64,000 nt of DNA from Gammaproteobacteria bacterium (lineage in GTDB: Bacteria; Pseudomonadota; Gammaproteobacteria; Pseudomonadales; Azotimanducaceae): positions 1-64,000 of the forward strand of contig JAUIAV010000020.1 in the NCBI GenBank assembly GCA_030425195.1, written 5' to 3'. Below the pieces are notes generated by a model that was not told the origin of the DNA, ran no database searches, and was given only the letters and a program-made list of their open reading frames with translations. This document shows, piece by piece, positions 35,164-44,595 of this stretch (the first letter of the stretch is position 1; each line of letters begins with the position of its first letter). The position numbers were made by a program, and so were the translations under genes.

Positions 35164-36255
35164 CTACGAGCGCCAGGGCTCCACCACGATCTTGGCGTGC
35201 GCTTCCGGGTTCTTCAGATCCCGGAACGCCTGAGCCACGCCTTCCACGCCGACGTGACCCGTGATCAGAGGCGCGACCGGAATGCGGCCTTCCGCGATAT
35301 GGTGAAGCGTGAGCGCGAATTCCTCCGGGGTGTAGCCGAGCACGAACTGCAGCGCGAGTTCCTTGCCGATGGCCAGCAGGGGCCGGATGGGATCGCTCTC
35401 CATACAGACACCAACCACCACAAAACGGCACCCGCGCTCCGCGCCGACCATCATCTGATCGATGACGCCGGGAACGCCCACGCATTCGAAATAGACACCG
35501 GGCGGCAGCAGCCGTTCGCCGGTCAGCGGGTTCACGTCGGCGCGCTGCGCCTGCGCACTCGCGCCGGCTGCCTCACGCCAGGAGTCGTAAGGGGAATTGA
35601 CTGCCGGATCGATGACGATGTCGGCCCCCATGGTTTCGGCCAGAGTCCGGCGAGCCGGCGAGTAGTCCGCCGCGATGATGGGACCTGCCCCTTTGAGCTT
35701 GAGGGAGGCAATGACGGCCAGCCCCACCGGACCGCAGCCGATCACGAGCGGCACGTCGTCCGGCGTCAGCTTCGCCATCTCCACCGCATGCAGGCCCACG
35801 GCCATCGGCTCGGTCAGCGCGGCGTGATCGTCCGGCAGACCGTTCGGTACCGGCAGCAGCAGCATCTCGTTCAGCAGCATCTGCTCTCCATAGCCGCCGG
35901 GCACGTCGTTCGAGTAGCCCACCGGGACCCCGGCCGCGTTCCGGATCAGCATGGGCATTGAACAGACCCGGGTGCCGGATGCCAGACGACCGGCCGGCGC
36001 ATCACCCGGGCCGAACTCGAGGATCTCCGCGCAGAACTCGTGGCCCATCACCAGATCCCTGTCAGCCGCCAGATTGTTCGCGAAACCTTCTTCCTGGGAC
36101 GTGAAGGCATCGAAGTGCTCGAAGGCATGCAGATCGGAGCCGCAGATCCCGCAGGCCAGCGTCTTCACCAGCACCTCACCGGGTCCGGGCGCCGGTGTGG
36201 CGATCTCGTCCGTGATCATTTCTCTGTTGCGCATGATGGCTGCACGCATGGTCAA
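35164..36255 (-). CDS. Zinc-dependent alcohol dehydrogenase family protein
   Basis: GEVLVKTLACGICGSDLHAFEHFD; MGHEFCAEILEFG; VIGCGPVGLAVIASLKLKGAGPIIAAD. Confidence 0.88.
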   Translation of the reverse strand: MTMRAAIMRNREMITDEIATPAPGPGEVLVKTLACGICGSDLHAFEHFDAFTSQEEGFANNLAADRDLVMGHEFCAEILEFGPGDAPAGRLASGTRVCSMPMLIRNAAGVPVGYSNDVPGGYGEQMLLNEMLLLPVPNGLPDDHAALTEPMAVGLHAVEMAKLTPDDVPLVIGCGPVGLAVIASLKLKGAGPIIAADYSPARRTLAETMGADIVIDPAVNSPYDSWREAAGASAQAQRADVNPLTGERLLPPGVYFECVGVPGVIDQMMVGAERGCRFVVVGVCMESDPIRPLLAIGKELALQFVLGYTPEEFALTLHHIAEGRIPVAPLITGHVGVEGVAQAFRDLKNPEAHAKIVVEPWRS

Positions 36256-36973
36256 TCCTCTGGTGTTCCTGGTCCTGAAGAGAAGCTATCGTATTCCCGC
36301 TCCCAGGGTAAGAGGCAGGCCCATCCACAGCATCCAGGTCATCCACCGCGACGCCGACCTCGCGGTGATCAACAAGCCTGCGGACGTCTCACTGCTGGCC
36401 GACCGCAGCGGTGCTGCCTGCCTGTGGGATGCCCTGCCCGAACGGCTCGGCTGCAAGCCGTATCTCGTGCACCGTCTGGATAAGCCGACCAGTGGCGTCC
36501 TCGCCATCGCGCTGAACCCTCAGACTCAGAAAACGCTCACCCGGCTGTTTGCCCGGCGTCTGTCGCGCAAGTTCTACCTGGCCCGGGTGCTCGGCGATCC
36601 GGGTCGAACCGGGACCATTGATCTGCCCCTGAAGAAGGGGCGGAAGAGCCGCTATCGGATCGCCGGGCAGCGGGCCGACATCATCCGGCAGGACGCCCGC
36701 TGGACTCTGCCGGGCGGAGACGGACATGAAAGCCATACCCGATTCAGGCGCCTCGGACGGGAAGACGGACGGACGTTACTGCTGCTCATGCCGAGAACCG
36801 GCCGGACCCATCAGCTGCGCGTTCACCTGTCCTGGATCGGCCATCCCATCCTGGGTGATCAGCTGTACGGCAATCCCCGGGATCCGGCCCAGCAGGCCCC
36901 TCGCCTCCATCTGCACGCGCACCGCCTGGTGCTGCCCGGATTCGGCAGCTTCCAGGCGCCATGGGACGCCTAG
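36248..36973 (+). CDS. RluA-family pseudouridine synthase
   Basis: DADLAVINKPADVSLLADRSG; LVHRLDKPTSGVLAIALN; RTGRTHQLRVHLSWIGHPILGDQLYG. Confidence 0.92.
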   Translation: MVNPLVFLVLKRSYRIPAPRVRGRPIHSIQVIHRDADLAVINKPADVSLLADRSGAACLWDALPERLGCKPYLVHRLDKPTSGVLAIALNPQTQKTLTRLFARRLSRKFYLARVLGDPGRTGTIDLPLKKGRKSRYRIAGQRADIIRQDARWTLPGGDGHESHTRFRRLGREDGRTLLLLMPRTGRTHQLRVHLSWIGHPILGDQLYGNPRDPAQQAPRLHLHAHRLVLPGFGSFQAPWDA

Positions 36974-37380
36974 AGCTTGGAGGCCAGCTTGCGGCCGAGC
37001 GCATAACCCGCGGCGGTGACCGCAGGATGCCGGGTGAGCGCGAAGGCAACGGTGGCCACGCCGATGCCGGCAACCCAGGATTTGAGCTGAGGGCTTTCCG
37101 CTTCTCCGGTCATGGCCCGGCTCACGGTGTGCTCGCAGTTGTTGGTGAGCAGGTTGTAGCCCCGGGACTCGGGTTGGCTGGATGCCGCATAGCGACGCTG
37201 CCGCGGACATTCGGTACGACTGACGTGCAGCCGTTTACCGTCCCGGAATTCCGCTTCGCTGACCACGTGCTCTCCGCGAAAGGGGCTGTTGTGCAGAATG
37301 CTGCCATCCGCCAGGACCACACCCCGATGCATGACCAGGCCCTTGCGGCGGGAAACCACGTCTCCGGGACGATATCTCAT
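36970..37380 (-). CDS. LRAT-domain (NlpC/P60-superfamily) protein with C-terminal hydrophobic segment
   Basis: MRYRPGDVVSRRKGLVMHRGVVLADGSILHNSP (catalytic-His region) and YNLLTNNCEHTVSRA (NCEH motif); C-terminal hydrophobic tail. Confidence 0.8.
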   Translation of the reverse strand: MRYRPGDVVSRRKGLVMHRGVVLADGSILHNSPFRGEHVVSEAEFRDGKRLHVSRTECPRQRRYAASSQPESRGYNLLTNNCEHTVSRAMTGEAESPQLKSWVAGIGVATVAFALTRHPAVTAAGYALGRKLASKL

Positions 37381-37556
37381 GCTGCGCTCACCTCCATTCA
37401 CGGCTTCCGTTCGGCATCGATCAGCTGAGAATTTAGCAGGAATCGGGCCAGAAAAGTTATTCTTGAAAATCAATCAGTTAGCGTGTCCGGAAGGCTGAAG
37501 CATCCGGCCGCCCACCAGTTGTTGGTGAGGACGACCAGATACCGGCGCGCCCGGTC

Positions 37557-38693
37557 TCAACCGAGCCGATAGATGCGCTTCACGTTGCCGCCGAGCACCT
37601 TCTCCCGGGCCGAGTCAGGCAGCGCCTCGGCATAGCGCGCCAGATCGTCCACCCAGGTGTGGGGATGGTCCGGGTGCGGGTAGTCGGTGGCCCACATGAA
37701 GCAGTCTTCCCCCACGTGGGAGACGATGTGCGGTGCCGCGGTTTCATCCGGATCGCCGGAGATGAAGCACTGGCGCCGGAACAGCTCCGTCGCGCTCGGC
37801 CGTGTGAGATTGAGCGATGCCGAGTAGGCGTCCAGCCTGTCGAGCAGCGCGCCGATCCAGCCGGAGCCCGCTTCGAGCACACCGAGTCTCAGATCCGGGA
37901 ACCTTTCCAGCGTCCCCAGGGAGAAAAACGAGATGAGCGCCTGCTGAACGATGGACCGCAGCCAGATCGCCTCCCCCCAGGCCCGCCCTTCCCGCGGCCA
38001 GTCGAAGATCCCGTCCGCTGCCGCATGAGGTGTGAAGGTGGGGTGGATGGCCAGGGGGACGTCCAGCTCCACGCATTTCGCGAACAGGGCATCGTGCTCT
38101 TTCGCTCCGTGGATCACCCGGTTGTGATTGAAGGGGTTCACCCAGGCGCCCCTGCAGCCGTCCTTCACCGCCCGTTCGAGTTCGGCGACCGAGCCGGCGA
38201 CATCCAGCAGGGTGAGTTGAGCGATGGGCACCAGACGACCGCCGCTGTCCCGGCAGAAGTCCGCTATCCAGCGGTTGTAGGCCCGGCAGTAGGCGAGGGA
38301 CAGCTCCGGATCGGTCAGTTCCACTTCCCAGAGCAGACCGATGGTGGGATAGAGGAGACAGTACTCCAGGTTCTCCCGGGCCATGAGATCCAGGCGCTCC
38401 GCCGGGTCACAGGATCCGAAAGGCATGTTGTCCGAGTAGCGCCGATCCGGCCGCGGGCGCATGTCCTCTTCGCCCATGGCGCCGAGCAGGCCCAGCGATC
38501 CCTTCCGTGAACGTTTCGACGGCTTCCCGTCTATCTCCAGATATTCGTAACCTTCCTCATCCACACGGATGCGCAGAGCCCGCGGCTTGTAGGCCTCCTC
38601 GAGGTAGTTTTCCCAGAGATCGGCGGGTTCGAGAATGTGCCCGTCCGCATCTACGGTGCCGTCGTACGGGAATCGCTTGATCTCGTAGCTCAT
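37557..38693 (-). CDS. Amidohydrolase-2 family protein
   Basis: TVDADGHILEPADLWENYLEEAYKPRALRI; PLAIHPTFTPHAAADG; MWATDYPHPDHPHT. Confidence 0.9.
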   Translation of the reverse strand: MSYEIKRFPYDGTVDADGHILEPADLWENYLEEAYKPRALRIRVDEEGYEYLEIDGKPSKRSRKGSLGLLGAMGEEDMRPRPDRRYSDNMPFGSCDPAERLDLMARENLEYCLLYPTIGLLWEVELTDPELSLAYCRAYNRWIADFCRDSGGRLVPIAQLTLLDVAGSVAELERAVKDGCRGAWVNPFNHNRVIHGAKEHDALFAKCVELDVPLAIHPTFTPHAAADGIFDWPREGRAWGEAIWLRSIVQQALISFFSLGTLERFPDLRLGVLEAGSGWIGALLDRLDAYSASLNLTRPSATELFRRQCFISGDPDETAAPHIVSHVGEDCFMWATDYPHPDHPHTWVDDLARYAEALPDSAREKVLGGNVKRIYRLG

Positions 38694-38722
38694 TGGTCTC
38701 CCCTCTGTCTGATTCCGGCCGT

Positions 38723-40210
38723 TCAGTCGGCAGCGCGGATGAGTGTGAGCATCTCCTCCCGGTCCGGTCCCCGGACGATCCGCGCTCCGGCGTTCTTCGA
38801 TCTGCCTCTCAGCATGTAGAACAGGATGATCAGCCGTGTTTTACGATCCTTCAGGAAGTCGCCCGGCTTCTCCAGCAGATTCATGGTGCGCATGGTCCCG
38901 CGCAGCACGTGCAGGTTGTAGCGTGCCGCCGCCGCCAGAGCATCACCGAACGCGCTGGCGAACCATTTCTTCAGACTGTCCGGCTTCTCCAGCAGGCGGC
39001 CTTCCGCTGCCGCCAGCGCCCGTCGGATACCGTTCCTGTCTTCGGTCAGGCTGGTGGAGAAGATGGGCCGGAGCGCCTCTTCGGTGGCCGCGTCGAAGGC
39101 CAGCGCCCGCGCAAAGGGATCGGCCTGCTCCGTCAGCACGTCGGCAAGCATATGGGCGTGCAGAATGCTGGTGCTGCAGCCTCTGCCGTACAGCGGATTG
39201 GTCCGCAGGGCCGCATCTCCCACTGCGAAGAAATTGCGGGTCAGCGGCTTGCCGTCCACCACGTAGTGCCGCCAGATGGCACGGATATCGCCGATGCCGA
39301 ACGGATGGGTAGTGGCCTTCACCTTGCCTTCTTCCAGCCACGGCGCAAGCCCCGGGATGCTCCGGCAGACCGCATCGAACCTGTCACCGTCCGTGATCGC
39401 TTTCCTGAGCTCGGTCTCCGCATTGTGCAGACAGACGATGATGGCGAAGCTGCCTGCATCGCCCGGAAAGACGCCGAACTTGATGTAGCCCAGATCTCCG
39501 GCAGAGCGGTCCTTGCCGCCCCGACCCGGCTCCGGCACACCCGCATTCAGCTGGTAGTGGCGGGTGTAGTAGACGATTTCCGCATCGTCGTTCTCCTCCG
39601 GCACGGGCACGCCCAGGGCGTTGAAGTAGCCGGGGAAATTCGTCGTCCGGCCACTGGCGTCCACCACCACATCCGCGGGAATCATCTCCCCGAACTCGGC
39701 CACGCAGTCCCTTCGCACCTTGAGCCCCTGGACGTCGAGAATACCGTCGGCCCCAGGCTCCGCGACGACCCCGTCGATGGTGATGCCGTTGATGATCCGG
39801 ATGTTCTCGAGCCGTTCCACGTAGCGCCGGAGAACGGTCTCGATGGTGGCCCGTCGGCACAGCAGCACCCAGAGTTTCTCGTCTCCCGGCTCGGGCGTGT
39901 AACGGTTCTGCAGCTCGGGAGACAGCATCTCCTGCATCTCGAGCCGCCGGGCGCCAGCCTGGTAGAACTCTTCGAGCAGATCCGGATAGTTTTCCTCGAG
40001 CAGATTGCACATGAGCCCGAGGAATGCGTGGGGATGGCGGAACTGGGAGGCTCCGCGCCTCGGCCATTCGAAGAATGCCTTGTCCGCATCACCTTCCGGC
40101 GGCGGGGTATCCCGCTCGAGGACGGTGACGTTGAGCCCGCGCTTGGCCAGCGCCAGCGCCGTGCACATCCCGGCGATTCCGCTGCCGACGATGACGATGT
40201 TTTCGCTCAT
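38723..40210 (-). CDS. FAD-dependent oxidoreductase/monooxygenase
   Basis: MSENIVIVGSGIAGMCTALALAKRGLNVTVLERD Rossmann motif; DVVVDASGRTTNFPGYF; FFAVGDAALRTNPLYGRGCS. Confidence 0.88.
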   Translation of the reverse strand: MSENIVIVGSGIAGMCTALALAKRGLNVTVLERDTPPPEGDADKAFFEWPRRGASQFRHPHAFLGLMCNLLEENYPDLLEEFYQAGARRLEMQEMLSPELQNRYTPEPGDEKLWVLLCRRATIETVLRRYVERLENIRIINGITIDGVVAEPGADGILDVQGLKVRRDCVAEFGEMIPADVVVDASGRTTNFPGYFNALGVPVPEENDDAEIVYYTRHYQLNAGVPEPGRGGKDRSAGDLGYIKFGVFPGDAGSFAIIVCLHNAETELRKAITDGDRFDAVCRSIPGLAPWLEEGKVKATTHPFGIGDIRAIWRHYVVDGKPLTRNFFAVGDAALRTNPLYGRGCSTSILHAHMLADVLTEQADPFARALAFDAATEEALRPIFSTSLTEDRNGIRRALAAAEGRLLEKPDSLKKWFASAFGDALAAAARYNLHVLRGTMRTMNLLEKPGDFLKDRKTRLIILFYMLRGRSKNAGARIVRGPDREEMLTLIRAAD

Positions 40211-40227
40211 CTGATCCCTCTTTCCTC

Positions 40228-41202
40228 TCAGGACTGCCCGATCATGGCCAGGAACCTGAGGATTGCATCGTTGACGGCTTCCGGCGCTTCCTGCTGAGTC
40301 CAGTGGCCCACGTCCGGGATCAGCTCGTTGATCCTGAGATCCTTCACGTAGGTGGGCATGCTTTCCAGCGCCTGTGCCGCCATGGTGATCACGCCGTCTT
40401 TCTCCCCGGCAACGAACATGGCCGGCTGCTCGATCGTCGTCGGCGCGCCTTCCGTCAGCTCCCAGGTGAGGTCGTGGTTCCGGTAGTAGTTGAGCGGCCC
40501 CCGCATGCCGGAGCGGCTGAACTCGCCCGCATAGAAGTCCAGGTCCGCCTCGCCGAGCCAGTCGGGCAGGGTGTCCGGATTCGGGAGGCCGGAGAGCAGA
40601 TCGTCGTCCGGGCCCTTGCCCGGGAGCTTGCTGAGATCGGTCTCAGCGGCCCCCATGATCAGAAACTTCTTCAGTGCCGTGCGGATGTCCGCCTCGAACT
40701 CGGCTTCCGCCACACCCGGCTCCTGGAAGTAGAGCTGGTAGAAGAACTGACCCTTGAACACCTCGCGCATCATGGGCATGGGCTGCACGGGCGAGCGCGG
40801 AGAGAACGGCACCGACAGGGCACCGACCGCCGTGATCACGTCCGGATGGTTGAGCGCCGTGCTCCAGGCCGTGGGCGCACCCCAGTCATGCCCGATGACC
40901 ACGGCTGTCTCATAGCCGAGCGCCGGCACCAGACCCATGATGTCGTTGACCACTTCCACCTGGTTGTAGGCTTCGATGGCTTCCGGCCTGTCGGACTTGC
41001 CGTAGCCGCGCATGTCGGGCGCCACCACGTGATAGCCGACGGCCGCCAGCGGGGCGAACTGGTGCCGCCAGGAATACCAGGATTCCGGGAAACCGTGCAG
41101 CAGCAGCACCAGCGGACCGGAGCCCGCTTCGGCGATGTTGAGCTCGATGCCGTTGGTGGCGATCCGGCGTTCGTTCACCCCATCGACGACGGACCCGGTC
41201 AT
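40228..41202 (-). CDS. Epoxide hydrolase-like alpha/beta hydrolase
   Basis: LLLHGFPESWYSWRHQFAPLAAVGYHVVAPDMRGYGKSDRP; VIGHDWGAPTAW; DVGHWTQQEAPE. Confidence 0.93.
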   Translation of the reverse strand: MTGSVVDGVNERRIATNGIELNIAEAGSGPLVLLLHGFPESWYSWRHQFAPLAAVGYHVVAPDMRGYGKSDRPEAIEAYNQVEVVNDIMGLVPALGYETAVVIGHDWGAPTAWSTALNHPDVITAVGALSVPFSPRSPVQPMPMMREVFKGQFFYQLYFQEPGVAEAEFEADIRTALKKFLIMGAAETDLSKLPGKGPDDDLLSGLPNPDTLPDWLGEADLDFYAGEFSRSGMRGPLNYYRNHDLTWELTEGAPTTIEQPAMFVAGEKDGVITMAAQALESMPTYVKDLRINELIPDVGHWTQQEAPEAVNDAILRFLAMIGQS

Positions 41203-42872
41203 GCAGAAGCTCCTGGAAGGATGGCGCCGCGATGCACGTCCGCGTAGCCCTTCGCTGCCTGCCAGGCCACCTCGCCGCCGACGATCACCGAAGCCACACC
41301 GATGGAGTCCCGCACGTAGCGGCTGCCGTCGCCGGGCACGTCCTGCACGTAGTATTCGTCGCCGCGGGCGATGGTCTTCGGGTCGAAGATGGCGATGTCG
41401 GCCACATAGCCCGGCTGCAGCAGGCCGCGCTCGGGAATGCCCCAGATGCTGGCGGTGTCCGCCGTGATCTTCTTCACCGCGGCTTCGAGCCCGATGGCCT
41501 GCAGCTCCCGCACGAAGTGGCTGAACAGATAGCCCGTATCGCCGTAGGTGGAGAAGGACAGGATGTGCGCTCCGCCGTCGCTCGCGCCCACGTGCACCCG
41601 CGGGTGACCGAGCAGAGCACTCACCCGGGCGTCGTCGTTGTGGCCCATGTCGGCGGCCAGAAAATGCGCATCCAGATCCTCTTCCAGAGACAGGTCGATC
41701 ATTACCTCCACCGGTGTGGTCTGCCTGAGCTCCGCGATCTCCGCCAGCGTCTTACCCACCAGCGGCTGATTGGCGTCGCTGGCCACCTGACGGAGGATCA
41801 GTCGCGGCCAGAGGGCATCGAGGGCGGCTGCTTCCGCCACCAGGGCTTTTCGCCGCTCAGGATCGCTGAACGCCGCGACGATCTCTTCATGAGTGCCGAA
41901 GCGCATGATGCCGTACCAGGTGGGGAAGCGGATAAACAGCAGGCTCGGCACCGCGAAGCTGAAGCTGATGTCGATGGGACGGGTCTGCACCTGAGGCCAC
42001 ACCCGGGCCCCGCGGGCGAACTGCTCGTCCACCCGGGCCATGACCCGCTCGACGGCTGCCACGTTGTCACCGTTCACGAACAGGGGTGAGAACGTGGTGG
42101 GGATCCCGTACTTCAGGGAGAGCTCGGCAAGCTGATCGATCCGGGCAATGGTCAGATCCGGATCGTAGAACTCAGGCACGATCTGCAGCACCCGGCCGTA
42201 GTCCGCGAGCGTGCTGGCCAGAGCGTCCAGCTCGCGGGTGTCCGCATAGCGGCTCGGCACGGGCTGCAGAGTCTCGTCCATGTCCACGAAGCTGGTGGAG
42301 AGACCGACCGCACCGGCATCGAGGCAGCGGCGCAGCATCGTCTGCATCTCGCCGATTTCCGCATCCGTTGCCGTGCGCTGCATGGATTCGTCTTCCATCA
42401 CCCACAGGCGCAGAAGGCTGTGACCCACCAGAGGTGCTACGTTGATGGCGAGGCCTTTGGCGATACGGTCCAGGTATTCCTCGAAGGTTTCCCAGTTCCA
42501 CTCCACACCTTCCTCGAAGGCCTTGTAGGGCATCTCCTCGATCTGGTTGAACATGCCCACGAGCTTCATCCGATGCTTGGCCTTCAGCGGCGCCAGGGAC
42601 AGCGAGCAGTTGCCCGGAACGATGGTGGTGATGCCATGGGACAGCGCGGGTTTCGCATAGCCGTCCCAGAGCAGCTGGGCGTCGAAGTGGGTGTGCGGGT
42701 CGATGAAGCCGGGGGCGACCACCTTGCCGGTGGCATCCACGGTCTCGCGGGCGTCTCCCGCAATCCGGCCGATTTTCACGACACGGCCGTCCTGAACGGC
42801 CAGATCCGCGGAAAACGCGGGCAGTCCCGAGCCGTCCACGATGGTGCCGTTTCTGATGATCAGATCGTACAT
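41199..42872 (-). CDS. D-aminoacylase-like amidohydrolase
   Basis: MYDLIIRNGTIVDGSGLPAFSADLAVQDGRVVKIGRI; GFIDPHTHFDAQLLWDGYAKPALSHGITTIVPGNCSLSLAP; VGASDGGAHI. Confidence 0.92.
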   Translation of the reverse strand: MYDLIIRNGTIVDGSGLPAFSADLAVQDGRVVKIGRIAGDARETVDATGKVVAPGFIDPHTHFDAQLLWDGYAKPALSHGITTIVPGNCSLSLAPLKAKHRMKLVGMFNQIEEMPYKAFEEGVEWNWETFEEYLDRIAKGLAINVAPLVGHSLLRLWVMEDESMQRTATDAEIGEMQTMLRRCLDAGAVGLSTSFVDMDETLQPVPSRYADTRELDALASTLADYGRVLQIVPEFYDPDLTIARIDQLAELSLKYGIPTTFSPLFVNGDNVAAVERVMARVDEQFARGARVWPQVQTRPIDISFSFAVPSLLFIRFPTWYGIMRFGTHEEIVAAFSDPERRKALVAEAAALDALWPRLILRQVASDANQPLVGKTLAEIAELRQTTPVEVMIDLSLEEDLDAHFLAADMGHNDDARVSALLGHPRVHVGASDGGAHILSFSTYGDTGYLFSHFVRELQAIGLEAAVKKITADTASIWGIPERGLLQPGYVADIAIFDPKTIARGDEYYVQDVPGDGSRYVRDSIGVASVIVGGEVAWQAAKGYADVHRGAILPGASA

Positions 42873-42897
42873 GGTTCTCTCCTCTTGAAAAAAATTC

Positions 42898-43143
42898 TCA
42901 TCCGCCTGACTGGTTGTATCGATTCCACGAAACGCTGAGCGCGTCCCGGACCTTCTGCCAGGGAACGCCGATCAGCTGATCGGGATTGCTGGCATCACAG
43001 CCGCTCAGCAGTGCAGAGGTCGCCAGACTGTCCAGCGCCACCTCGGAGCTGCCGCCGTTACCGTGGGTCAGCGTCACCACGAGCTCCGCCACCCCTTCGT
43101 GGGCGGCAGCAACCCGGACGCTGCTGATGGTGGCCTCCGTCAC
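42898..43143 (-). CDS. Small hypothetical protein in TetR-headed operon
   Basis: Intact ORF, tightly packed between co-directional genes. Confidence 0.6.
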   Translation of the reverse strand: MTEATISSVRVAAAHEGVAELVVTLTHGNGGSSEVALDSLATSALLSGCDASNPDQLIGVPWQKVRDALSVSWNRYNQSGG

Positions 43144-43147
43144 CCGA

Positions 43148-43378
43148 TCAGCCTGCCAGCGGCGGTTCCAGAAAAATCACATCGCTCGGCAGGATCGGAT
43201 TGCCCGCCCGCGGTGAGCCCTCCGGTGCCGCGGGGCGCATGAAAACGTGCAGGTTCCAGCTCTGCAGCTGGCTCACGCCGTTCTCTGCATCACCAAGCTC
43301 CCGTTCGGCAATCCGCTCCCAGGTATCGCCTTCCACCGGAAAGATGGACCGGCGTACGGCATTCATGTCCGTGCTCAT
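43148..43378 (-). CDS. Small LysM-like protein
   Basis: PVEGDTWERIAERELGDAENGVSQLQSWNLHVF...PILPSDVIFLEPP; stop/start overlap with the upstream tetR gene. Confidence 0.6.
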   Translation of the reverse strand: MSTDMNAVRRSIFPVEGDTWERIAERELGDAENGVSQLQSWNLHVFMRPAAPEGSPRAGNPILPSDVIFLEPPLAG

Positions 43379-44148
43379 GACAGTGTCTCCTCCTCAGGTT
43401 GTTCCAGTATGGTCGAGCCGACGTGGGCCAGCTGATCGGCGAGCACTGCCCGCGCGGCCTCACTCAGCTTTCCTTCCCGCAGGCGTTCGCTCAGCACGCT
43501 GCGCCATCGCGTCTGCAGATCCTTCTCTGCCGCGCGCAGCTTCGCCGTGAGCGGGGCCCTGCCCGCCTCCGTCGCGATGGCCGAAAGCACCAGCGCCAGT
43601 CCGTAGCGGATGCGTGCATCCATTTCTTCGAGCTCCAGAAAACCGCGCGCCCACTCCTGCACGTTCGCGAGAATCAGCTGGCTCATGGTGATGGTGAACG
43701 CATCCGGATCTATCTGGGCATCCAGCGATCCGCACAGCGTCGCTTCCCGGATCAGCTGTTTCCAGAGCACATAGCGCGGCCCGCTGAGCACGAAGCGCAG
43801 CTCCGGCCCGGCCTCGCTGCTCACGGCGGCGAAGACGTTCCGGTAGAAATCGGGTTCCCGTGTGAACTGACCGAGCATGAGCGCCACCGCCTCGAACAGC
43901 GCATCGAGGCCTTCGCCCTCGAGACCCGCCAGGCTGGACTGGTATTCGGAGAAATCCTCATCGAGGAGTGCCACCAGGATGGCCTGCTTGGAGCCGAACA
44001 GGTTGTAGGGCGTGGCGATGCTGACCCCGGCCTGCTCCGCCAGGGAGCGCATGCTGAACGCCGAGCCACCCGGCTGACGCATCAGACGCCGGGCGGCATC
44101 GAGGATGTCGTCCTTCCGCTGAGACTTGTTCTGTTCGCGGCTGCCCAT
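43375..44148 (-). CDS. TetR-family transcriptional regulator
   Basis: RKDDILDAARRLMRQPGGSAFSMRSLAEQAGVSIATPYNLFGSKQAILVALLDEDF. Confidence 0.92.
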   Translation of the reverse strand: MGSREQNKSQRKDDILDAARRLMRQPGGSAFSMRSLAEQAGVSIATPYNLFGSKQAILVALLDEDFSEYQSSLAGLEGEGLDALFEAVALMLGQFTREPDFYRNVFAAVSSEAGPELRFVLSGPRYVLWKQLIREATLCGSLDAQIDPDAFTITMSQLILANVQEWARGFLELEEMDARIRYGLALVLSAIATEAGRAPLTAKLRAAEKDLQTRWRSVLSERLREGKLSEAARAVLADQLAHVGSTILEQPEEETLS

Positions 44149-44199
44149 TCTTTCGCGGCTGCCCTGTTTAAACGGGTCGCAGCTGCCTTTCCCCGCTAA

Positions 44200-44238
44200 T
44201 TAAAACGCGTTTCAGAGTGAGTATAGAACGCGTTTTAA
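44200..44238. promoter_or_regulatory. 12-bp inverted repeat TTAAAACGCGTT-N15-AACGCGTTTTAA, candidate TetR operator
   Basis: Perfect arms at 44200-44211 and 44227-44238, directly upstream of tetR (start 44148). Confidence 0.7.
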
Positions 44239-44250
44239 GTTTGTCCAGTG

Positions 44251-44565
44251 CTACCGGGTCAGCATGAAATCGATGGCCTGAGCCAGGTCTTCATCGGAAC
44301 AGCTCATGCAGAGCCCCATGGGCGGCATGCCCGGCGGCATCCCCTCCCTGACCGACGTGAGCAGCGCGTCCCGGCCTTTCGCCACCCTCGGCGCCCAGGC
44401 AGCCTCGTCACCCGGGATGGGTGCGCCGGCGACTCCCCCTGCGTGGCAGGAGAAACAGGATCGGTTGTAAGTGCCCTCGCCCGGATGAGCGTCAGCCACC
44501 TGACCGGTATCGCCACAACCTCCGTGCAGACCGGCCACCAGAAACACGAACCACAATTGCTTCAC
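44251..44565 (-). CDS. Cytochrome c5-like c-type cytochrome
   Basis: Signal peptide, CXXCH in YNRSCFSCHAGGVAGAP, C5-like MPPMGLCMSCSDEDL. Confidence 0.88.
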   Translation of the reverse strand: MKQLWFVFLVAGLHGGCGDTGQVADAHPGEGTYNRSCFSCHAGGVAGAPIPGDEAAWAPRVAKGRDALLTSVREGMPPGMPPMGLCMSCSDEDLAQAIDFMLTR

Positions 44566-44595
44566 CGGAAGCTCCTTTCCAACGGGTTTGTCGGG

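Noticed and set aside
34166-35485. 439-aa ORF overlapping oxyR on the same strand
   Set aside because: Alternate-frame Arg/Gly-rich translation; oxyR in the other frame has a full LysR HTH and redox cysteines.
38693-40297. 534-aa + strand ORF opposite the FAD oxidoreductase
   Set aside because: Antisense shadow of a clear Rossmann-fold gene.
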